Origin: Terana coerulea
Taxonomy: Eukaryota > Basidiomycota > Agaricomycetes > Polyporales > Phanerochaetaceae
Reading direction: 5' to 3'
Assembly (NCBI GenBank): GCA_024811115.1
Contig: JAKOGH010000984.1
Coordinates: 1 to 11,161 of the forward strand
DNA: 11,161 nucleotides
In this document: positions 1-6,691 of the stretch, one piece after another
Position numbering within the stretch: position 1 is the first letter of the stretch
How the letters are laid out: each line of letters opens with the position of its first letter
The notes under the pieces: model-generated
Databases searched by the model: none
What the model was told of the DNA's origin: nothing
Seen by the model: only the letters and a program-made list of their open reading frames with translations
Position numbers and translations under genes: made by a program

Positions 1-1459
1 GAGTCTACTTCCACATGACCCACCCGCCTTCCAGGCTAACCCACAACATCGCGTACGTTCAGCTTCTTCCCGGAGGCAATCAATACATCGCAGTGGGATA
101 TTACGGACAAGTACGACTATATAACGTAGGCGATCCACATCCGATAGCAATTCTTGACAGTCCCTCGGTGAACCTCGTCGTGCACGTGGAAGCGCGCTTT
201 ACTCGTGGTCTCTGCGCAGAGGGTACTTGTTGTATACAAGCATCGGGGTGCAAAGGTGAGAAAACTACAACACAACCTCGCCTATTCAGGCTGAATTGGT
301 GGTTGTGCCACAGTGGCGGGCAAACGCAGACTGCTACAAGCCTCACATACTACATTGTAGTTATCGATCACGACAAATTGTATACTGCACATGCCATACA
401 CGTGCCGGATGCTAGCAACTTCCGCGTGGGTGCCAGTCTACATTACGACGAAACAGGGATCCATGTGGCATCTGTCAGAGGTGTATCCATCAACCCAGGG
501 CCTTCGTCCTTTAACATCTATGTGCACCTTTGGTCGGTCTCCATTGAATCCGAGCCTGGGTTCAATAAGCCCCAAGAGATCGTACTACACCTGACAGAGC
601 GTACAGCTATGGTAAGCTCTCGCCATAAGCTCGCATGCTGCTTACTTCACATTCCGGTTTTTTTGTAGATTGGAACGCCCTGCCTGCTATCATCGTCACG
701 CCTCTTGTATGCAGACGGCTTGGGCGTCTATATATACGATATCTCCAATATCTCCTTCAGGAATCCAGCCGAACAACCCAGACAATACAAAAATGTCTTC
801 CCAAGCCATTTTTACCTTGTAGAAAACCCCTCGCTCTCCGCAGCATTTGGTATACCATCACGGCTGGAAGTCCAAGGCGACGGGGCCCAATTGCGCACCC
901 TGGTGATGATTGCTTCCAACGTTTATCAAATCGATCTACCCGCACCAGATGGCGTGTCGCGGACGGGTTCATGCCCGACAGCCCTCCGATCAGGCGGAGC
1001 CACTTGCAGCTCCCTAAGGGAGCTATACCCATATCCGTCGGATCAAGCCACATTCCCGTTCGATATAATAACGACAGATGGGCCTCACGAGCTTACTGCT
1101 TGGCGTCGCTGCCATTTGGACATGCTTCATCCCCGGGTTGCGCACGTATGCGAGTCGGGTGCCCTGGCAAGCGTGCCTTCGAGTCAGCGCGGATTTCAAG
1201 CAGCGATTTGTTCGACAACCGCATGTTCAACAATCAGACCAACCCTGCGGACACTCGAGAGCACATTAGCATGGACGAAATGTCAGGGAGCATATCTGTC
1301 CTGCTGTGGGGTAAAGGGTCGTCATGGGCGGCCAACACGGTGACTATTTACAATGTAATTTCTGCGAGTCCAGTTTTACCGACGGCCTTTTTCAATGTAC
1401 GGAACTATCTTTGGGTCATCCCGCCGTTGCTGCTATGCGCCGTAGGACTCTTTGGCTGA
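1..1459 (+). CDS. F-box/WD-propeller-like protein, 3' part, open at left edge
   Basis: The frame is open from base 1, so the true start lies outside the window; the ATG at 15 is probably internal. Seen: exon 1-611 (reads YVQLLPGGNQYIAVGYYGQV early), a clear 57-nt intron 612-668 (GTAAGC...TTTTTTGTAG, phase 0), then exon 669-about 1145. A third piece in another frame carries SMDEMSGSISVLLW; the best join I find is an intron 1146-1237 (GTATGC...AATCAG, 92 nt, phase-correct). The stop at 1457-1459 is the first in that frame, but a later intron near 1357 could move it. Known: Agaricomycetes carry many F-box proteins whose C-terminal half has 'LLPGG..LIV...G.V.LYD' and 'DE.SGR' blade-like repeats. 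Inferred: this is such a protein, a possible substrate receptor of an SCF ubiquitin ligase; the F-box itself is not in view. Residues around 75-110 (WWLCHSGG) fit poorly and may hide an unresolved intron within 223-340. Family call moderate, exact exons weak. Confidence 0.5.
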
Positions 1460-1750
1460 CTATATTTTATGTACTTGTGCGCACGCAACACGTCCTTGAC
1501 GTGGCCGATCCGAGTCTAGCCGGTTCAGATGAACAGTAGGGCGGGGTGAGTCACGACCGGCCTCACATGCATTGGTAGGTTTCTGTAACAATATCCATCA
1601 TGTATTCCTCAACAAACCGAAGTACCAGACATCAAGCGACCTGACGCGAAGTTCACCTTCGAACAGTAAGACAGACAGCAAGCACGGAAAATAATAAGGA
1701 GTCATTGCACTTAAAGAATGGGTATCCTGCTCAAAACGCGAAGAAAAACT

Positions 1751-2993
1751 TCATTGAAGATGCTGTTGCACTACTGCGCGTACTTGAGGAGCAACCTCTG
1801 CCAGGATGTCAATCGTCTCCCGCTAACAAAAAATGTTCAGCAAAGCAGTACATAAAGGACGAGGTGCAGGACGCACCCAAAGCTGCTCTGACGCCTCGTA
1901 TCCCTCTTTGCTGATCACAAAGTCGCTCGGCTCGTGCACCGCCAGCGTCGACACGTACGCGCCGCGCAGATGCTGGACGTGCTCCCCGTCCTTGCCGTCC
2001 GGGCCCAGCGCGGCCCACACCAGCTGGCGCGCGCCTTCTTCCGACGTGCGCCCGAGGACCCAGTCCATAATTTTCATCGCGGCCCGCTGCGCCAGCGGGA
2101 AGGAACGTCGGAGCTCCGTTAAGCAGTATCCCGGATTGACGACCGTCGGGATGACGTCTGATGAAGTCGGCAGGTGATTCGCGAGGGCTTTGGTGAACAG
2201 GACGTTCAAAACTGAAAGAGCCGACAACGATAAATTTGGAATAGCAGATGCATACTTGGTCATGAACTTACGTTTGGTTTCCTCGTAGCGGTGCGCCATG
2301 CCCTTTGGCTCCCGGATGGCATCATAGCTCTTGAGGATCCCAACGGAGGACGCTTCCTTGGGAAGCTCTGCCCAGAAATGCACTTCACTCGCGACGATGA
2401 CGAGACGCGGCCGGTAGTGGTGCAGCTGCGCCGCTTTATGCATGTTGGGCAGGAGGAGCAGCGCTTGCAGAACCGTGGAAAGGTGGTTGACCTGCAGGCT
2501 GTGGCCGTGTCAGCTGAGACGCATATATGCACACTTCCAAGTGCCCGGGGACGCTTACCTTGACTCCCAGCCGTCCTTTGTCGGCACATATTCCGCTTGT
2601 CCCACTGCAGCGTTCAGCACCAAAACGTCTATCGGCTCGTCCTTCAGTCTATCCGCAAAGGCGATCACAGACTTGAAGTCGCTGAGGTCCACTAGCTGCA
2701 GCTCCGCAGCGTAGCTACTTTGCTGCGCGATCTCTGCGTCCTTTGTCAAGACTGAGCCTCACGGATACTCGGGCTTGCTTACTTTCTAGGGCCTCGTTCC
2801 CTTTCGCCTCGCTTCTGCACGCAATGATCAGCTTGGCGGGCTTCAGCTTCGCAAAGTGCTTCGCGGCCTCCAGGCCGATTCCGGTGTTCGCGCCGGTGAC
2901 GAGCACGGTCTTGCCGGTAAGATCAGCCTCGAGCGGCGGCGGGAGCCTGGTCCACTGCGAGAGGAAGAAGTCGGTGACGGTGAATTTGGTCAT
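1751..2993 (-). CDS. classical short-chain dehydrogenase/reductase (retinol dehydrogenase-like)
   Basis: Five exons: 2993-2783, 2733-2559, 2498-2272, 2211-1877 and 1822-1751; introns of 49, 60, 60 and 54 nt; 1,020 coding nt, 339 aa. All phases close and the stop is TGA at 1753-1751. Motifs seen: cofactor glycine motif TGANTGIG at residues 33-40, VDL at 85-87, NAA at 111-113 (usually NAG), N133 in QVNHL, catalytic S166 in VIVASE, and Y200-EET-K204, followed by LLNVLF and, later, [10 protein letters not shown]. The full N-S-Y-K tetrad is present, so the enzyme is probably active. Known: such SDRs are NAD(P)-dependent oxidoreductases of alcohols, ketones or aldehydes. The substrate cannot be read from sequence. 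There is no signal peptide; the N-terminus ([26 protein letters not shown]) is typical of fungal members. I chose the 49-nt first intron (acceptor ACGCAG, reading ALEKIAQQ) over a 31-nt alternative. A shadow frame reads through the last intron and ends ALLNIFC; splicing instead gives the expected amphipathic C-terminal helix. Confidence 0.9.
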
Positions 2994-3056
2994 GAGTGCG
3001 GGGGTGCGTGAAGAATAAAGTTGGGGAGCCTCTGGAGGTTTGTCGCCGCCGCCGCG

Positions 3057-3064
3057 TACTTATA
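3057..3064 (-). promoter_or_regulatory. TATA box of the SDR gene
   Basis: The minus strand reads TATAAGTA, 64-71 nt upstream of the SDR ATG at 2993. This is a plausible core-promoter spacing for a short fungal 5' UTR. Between it and the ATG the minus strand has a (GGC)n-like stretch and CTTTATTCTTCACGC. The call rests on motif and position only. Confidence 0.5.
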
Positions 3065-3581
3065 CCCATGGCGCAGCGATGTTGGTGAGAGCCTGGCCAT
3101 GTCGAGTGCCTGGCTTAGCAGGCGACGATGACGAACCGGTTTGCCGAGTATATGCCCCTGCGGACGTATGCTCAGCGGCATCGAGGTAGACGATGTCGCC
3201 GCTCGGACGTTGTTGAGACGACCAAGCCGACGCGTACGCAGTACGCACCCTCGCCGGCATCAGCAAGATTATGTACTCAGTTTCTTGGCGTTAAGCAGCT
3301 GCAAAGGTAAGCGCTTGCAGTAGTACAGTATCGGTGATGCGCCTGATGCACTTGATGCGCCTGTGGCGGCATCACAGCTCGTCTCAGATATGGCTTTGTC
3401 ATCGCCTCGCCTCGCTATAGTTATGCTATGCAATGTCACAACTGCTTGTCTTGATGCATGCTCTCTGCTGGTGAGAATACAAACAAAAGTGCGAACTTGC
3501 GGCAACAACAGGACGTTCAATACGCCATTGCTATTCTACAGCGTCAAATACCTTGGTTACTAAACTGTGCTTCATCTACCT
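3065..3581. other. intergenic, no gene seen
   Basis: Open frames on both strands here are short, overlap one another and carry no recognisable motif. The only pattern is a small direct repeat at 3335-3361 (TGATGCGCC, TGATGCAC, TTGATGCGCC). The segment next to 3064 probably holds upstream promoter sequence for the SDR gene. Confidence 0.5.
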
Positions 3582-3764
3582 TAGTCTCGTCCCCATCCCC
3601 TCCTTCCGGATTTGGGAACTCCGTCAGGAGGGTCTGGCGTCTCCCCAACGGCGGAGGGGGCATTGCCTTCGTCAGTTTCTGACGAGCGCTTATGTCAATT
3701 TGAGACTCGTAGTTCAAATCCTGCACTCGCAGCATTGAGGTATGCCTTAGCTGACTTAACAGGC
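3582..3764 (+). repeat. intact copy of a short dispersed repeat (SINE-like or MITE-like)
   Basis: Bases 3582-3660 match the reverse complement of 6192-6273, and 3656-3764 match the reverse complement of 4119-4227, both nearly base for base (a few substitutions and single-base indels). The copy is therefore an uninterrupted version of the repeat that the transposon splits. Similarity fades into an AT-rich tail with TATATATG to about 3790. AGTTCAAATCC at about 3711-3721 resembles a Pol III B box, and the AT-rich tail suggests a tRNA-derived SINE, but no convincing A box or tRNA fold is visible. Frames on either strand translate similarly in the copies only because the DNA is the same; I do not call them genes. 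Confidence 0.8.
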
Positions 3765-4118
3765 GGGATTTATGCACATATATATGATTTTAAAGCACAA
3801 ATTCACATTTTTGTACCCTTCCCTTGTTGCGCAATTGCTGATGTGAGTTAGCTGGGCAGAAATGTGCTGACTGGCTACTTGGCCGGCAAAAACCAGGCCT
3901 TGATACCTTTACAATGTTCAGGCGGGTCAAGCAATATTATTAACTTTATTTATGACCCTTTTTAATGAGCTAACCAAGCCAGAAGTGCTGAACACCGTGA
4001 AGAAGCAATGAAGTCCAGTTAATCTCAGCCAAGAGGTTGTATAGCCGCTGTGGAGCACATATGCCACCTGAAATTCATTCTAAAATTACAAAAAATCACG
4101 GGTATATACATATATTCT
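3765..4118. other. AT-rich spacer between inverted repeat copies, no gene seen
   Basis: The first and last roughly 30 nt look like diverged tails of the flanking repeat copies (TATATATGATTTT on one side, TATATACCCGTGATTTTT on the reverse complement of the other). The middle has AATATTATTAACTTTATTTATGA and no usable open frame. Confidence 0.5.
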
Positions 4119-4226
4119 GCCTGTCAAGTCAGCTAAGGCATACCTCAATGCTGCGAGTGCAGGATTCAAACTACGAGTCTCAAATTGACATAAGCGCTCG
4201 TCAGAAACTGACAAAGGCAATGCCCC
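4119..4226 (-). repeat. left flank of the interrupted repeat copy
   Basis: The reverse complement matches 3656-3764 of the intact copy with only a handful of differences (for example TTTGAATCC for TTCAAATCC). Similarity stops at the C run at 4223-4227, where the transposon end CACTGTGTGCC begins. The partner half lies at 6192-6273. Confidence 0.85.
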
Positions 4227-4239
4227 CACTGTGTGCCTG
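4227..4239 (+). repeat. left terminal inverted repeat of the transposon
   Basis: CACTGTGTGCCTG; pairs with 6179-6191 at 11 of 13 positions (mismatches at positions 8 and 12). The first base may belong to the target C run. Confidence 0.75.
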
Positions 4240-4252
4240 GGGTTAGGTGTTT

Positions 4253-4586
4253 TTCACCATGCGAGTCACCCGATAGAGTGGTGAATATCGCCCGCGAACA
4301 TAGGAATAGTGCCTATGAAAACGCCAAGCGCTGAAAGCGCGGGTTGGTGATGTTCGCCATGTACAGTAGTGGCCCTTGAAGTGAAAAGCACCCACCAAAT
4401 GTCCGATTCACCAACACGGGATCTCATGCCCGTTTTGGACATCTCGGACTATTCACCATCAAGAGTAGGGTAAAACGAAGGTACCGGCTTGGTGACTATC
4501 ACTATTTTACATAGCTTCTCAAGGTGGTCATTTCGACATTGCCATTCATATGACTTTATGCTATATATCATTCACCAAAGTGGTGA
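4253..4586. repeat. left subterminal array of TGGTGA/TCACCA motifs
   Basis: Eight copies of the 6-mer in both orientations start at about 4254, 4279, 4345, 4408, 4453, 4490, 4572 and 4581; several extend to TTCACCAA or TTGGTGA. The last two form a near palindrome, TTCACCAAAGTGGTGA. Chance expectation for a given 6-mer on both strands in this length is well under one. I infer transposase-binding sites by analogy with subterminal repeats of CACTA elements. Confidence 0.65.
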
Positions 4587-4665
4587 TTTTAATCCTCCTC
4601 GGAAGTCCTATATTAGGCCACTGGTAGTGCGTCCATGACCCTAGCGTAGGGTTAGCAGTTAATTG

Positions 4666-5831
4666 TCAAATTAACTTCCTGCATCTTCGGGAGCATTGCA
4701 CAATAAATGGTACATATTCGGCTATGCAGCATGCGGCGCACGAATATACATATGGAGCATGAGAGATATATTCAGTGGTGTGGTTCATAACTCTATATGG
4801 CACAGGTGAAGCTAGTACACATCTACGACTCGAAGCGCCTCGAACAGCCTGAGACCGCACTCGACGCCCGAGCGCCACGACATCCACGCTCTGCGATACA
4901 GCCATATTCCACAGTGTCCTTGCAGCGGGATATGTCCACTATTGATAAGTTCAGTATGATACAATGAAAACAATCTGCAGCAGAAAACTTACCTGACTTC
5001 TCGACTGGACGGCCCGCGCGCAGTTGGACAAGCAGCTCAATGAACTGTTTCTTTGTCATCTAGAACTCTAAATAACGGTAAGTGAGGGAACTGGCGCAAC
5101 GATAGCAGTGTGCAACGCACACTAACATTCAAAGCTGGGGGAGATGACTTGAACAGAATCACGCCCGAGCCGTTGCCTTAACATCGTGTCCGAGATTTGG
5201 TTTTGTTTATGCCAGGTACTGCGTGTTCGGGCGTGCTGGGCTCTTTGGTTTCAGAGTCCAGTTCGACCCATCTGGGCCGTGACGTGCCTCCCGCTAAGGA
5301 GTGCGCCAAGTCGAATGCACGCCCAGACGCGCCCAGCCAAGGATGCGCAGTCTGCACTCTTCCGGTCGGATTAACCCTGCTGTAGAGCCTTGAATTTACA
5401 TTGAGCATGCCTCCCCTCAGCTAAGGGACATTGCAGACATACTGGCTTGGTTCCGTGACCTAAACCCATAATCGGCGTCCTCTTGTCGGCCTGAATCGCC
5501 TGATCCTCTGAGTCACTTGAGGTTTCACTCTTCACATAGGATGTGGGACAGTGAATGGGTCTTCTCCGAATCCTTGAATGCATTGAGCGTTGGTTGTCTG
5601 CGACTCTAGAGCTCCGCTCGGGGCACAGAGCCTATTGACCTGCTAGCAGTACGCCGGTCAGATATAATAGCGTAGCTTGAGTGAACAGATAACTTACTTG
5701 TGAATACAAAGAGCCGAAGTTACTACAACACTCCTCAGTGTTCGCTCCTGGGGAAGCATGCCGACGCAATCATGGTGTCTGTTGTGCGTGGTCTGGGACG
5801 GGTCATATGCATCGGAGTCATCGGCAGACAT
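4666..5831 (-). other. possible fragments of a spliced gene inside the transposon
   Basis: The minus strand has several short frames with splice-like edges. An ATG at 5831 opens MSADDSDAYDPSQ and runs to a good donor (GTAAGT, first base 5697), with an acceptor GCTAGCAG ending at 5640. A frame at 5583-5371 contains SETSSDSEDQ and a CLQCPLAEGRHAQC pattern (C-x2-C-x6-H-x2-C, 5439-5398). ATG 5059 starts MTKKQFIELLVQLRAGRPVE and meets a strong GTAAGT donor. I could not join these into one open reading frame; the most natural joins hit stops. It may be a decayed accessory gene of the transposon, captured host sequence or noise. No known transposase domain is recognisable. Confidence 0.25.
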
Positions 5832-5979
5832 GAATACTAGTTGTCAACCTCGCAGAGGGTGTTGATAGAAGTACACATAGTGAGGAGGAGGCTAGCAGAG
5901 ATCATTTTGGTGCACTTGCTTCCTCGCATGGGTGGTGGTATGGTCGCATGGTGCTGGCGCTACTGACGAGTGAGTGAAG

Positions 5980-6151
5980 TTCACCAACGGACGTCGGCGA
6001 TATCAACGCCGCCCAAAACGGCAACCCTGCCCGGGAGCGCTTCGGCATATTCACCACCTTGTCTAGGGTCTCGGTGCGTAGCTACATTCGCCATCACATT
6101 CACTAGCACCACCTTACCACCACTTTCGTTGGTGATCAACAATCATCACCA
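5980..6151. repeat. right subterminal array of TGGTGA/TCACCA motifs
   Basis: Four copies start at about 5981 (TTCACCAA), 6051 (TTCACCA), 6130 (TTGGTGA) and 6146 (TCACCA), within roughly 210 bp of the right end. The same 6-mer recurs in the left array, and I saw none in the element's interior. This supports a shared end-recognition function. Confidence 0.55.
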
Positions 6152-6178
6152 TCTAAGTTCGTAACTGTAGCGGCTTTT

Positions 6179-6191
6179 CGGGCTCACAGTG
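6179..6191 (-). repeat. right terminal inverted repeat of the transposon
   Basis: The plus strand reads CGGGCTCACAGTG; its reverse complement CACTGTGAGCCCG matches the left end at 11 of 13 positions. The run of six C after 6191 is target sequence. Confidence 0.75.
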
Positions 6192-6273
6192 CCCCCCTCC
6201 GCCCGTTGGGGAGACGCCAGACCCTCCTGACGGAGTTCCCAAATCCGGGAAGGAGGGGATGGGGACAAGACTA
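6192..6273 (-). repeat. right flank of the interrupted repeat copy
   Basis: The reverse complement matches 3582-3660 of the intact copy almost exactly; differences are one C/T change and single-base length changes in C or G runs. Similarity begins directly after the transposon end and stops at AGACTA (6268-6273). Confidence 0.85.
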
Positions 6274-6691
6274 CATCTACCTGTACTCATCAGGCAAATC
6301 ACTTCTGTTACAGACAGAATTATTCTTTTATTTGAATGATTAGCAATATTGGCTCAGTTCGCATCTCATGACTCACCTCACCCTATGCCCTATGACTCAG
6401 CTAGCATAGCGTACCCTACACCCTACCCAGACCCATCTACTAGTTTCAACACTAGTACAAATACGTAGTATGCTCTCCCACACCTCCATCTTGTACAGTA
6501 GTATAAAGATCGACCAGTCAAGGCCTCCTAGCCTTAACTGCAATCTTTTGTTTATTCAACATCGATATCTCTGGTCAGTCTCTGCGTGCTAGAGGGAAAC
6601 CTCCGTAATAGCCCTCAGAGTCGTATTGAGTGTCCAACTCATTACGCAACGACCTTTGGTCTTAACAACTTCCGCGGCAATTCTAAACAGT
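6274..6691. other. 3' flank of the ureohydrolase gene, no gene seen
   Basis: No supported coding region. The minus strand has AATAAA at 6556-6551, about 136 nt past the stop of the gene at 6692, a candidate polyadenylation signal, and another at 6332-6327. The plus strand shows a short CCCTATG repeat near 6380-6400 and two ACTAGT palindromes near 6438-6455. Confidence 0.4.

Larger units (their letters stand above)
4227..6191. mobile_element. non-autonomous CACTA/EnSpm-like DNA transposon, 1,965 bp
   Basis: Left end CACTGTGTGCCTG (4227-4239) and reverse complement of the right end CACTGTGAGCCCG (6179-6191) match at 11 of 13 positions. The flanks 4119-4226 and 6192-6273 are adjacent parts of one repeat whose uninterrupted copy sits at 3582-3764, so the insertion limits are fixed by an empty site. 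The target is a C run: five C in the empty copy, about ten flanking the element. That is compatible with a short duplication such as the 3 bp usual for CACTA elements, but the exact size cannot be read. TGGTGA/TCACCA motifs cluster within about 360 bp of the left end and about 210 bp of the right end, as subterminal transposase-binding repeats do in EnSpm/CACTA elements. No transposase-length frame or transposase motif is visible, so I infer a non-autonomous element. A hAT-type element is the main alternative. Confidence 0.75.

Noticed and set aside
1823..1876. Read-through C-terminus of the SDR (ending ALLNIFC)
   Set aside because: The stretch begins with a donor (GTGCGT) and ends TTTTTTGTTAG; removing it yields [14 protein letters not shown], the C-terminus expected for the family.
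1833..2563. Several plus-strand open frames of 60-114 aa
   Set aside because: They are shadows of the SDR exons on the opposite strand.
2734..2782. A 31-nt first SDR intron using the acceptor at 2752
   Set aside because: It is too short for ordinary splicing; the acceptor at 2734 gives a 49-nt intron and the family-like ALEKIAQQ junction.
3335..3361. TGATGCGCC direct repeat as a regulatory array
   Set aside because: It has three short imperfect units and no link to a promoter; it could be chance or replication slippage.
3683..3735. tRNA gene at the B-box-like sequence
   Set aside because: The T-arm stem does not pair and no acceptor stem or anticodon arm of correct spacing could be drawn; at most it is tRNA-derived.
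3544..4246. Similar peptides (SQLRHTSMLRVQD...) from both repeat copies, suggesting a conserved gene
   Set aside because: The similarity is explained by the duplicated repeat DNA; there is no gene structure, and the repeat is interrupted in one copy.
4253..4586. CRISPR-like array of short repeats
   Set aside because: The repeats are only 6-8 nt, occur in both orientations with irregular spacing, and the genome is eukaryotic.
4227..6191. hAT element with an 8-bp target duplication
   Set aside because: The CACTG terminus and subterminal arrays fit CACTA better, but the C-run target hides the duplication size, so hAT is not fully excluded.
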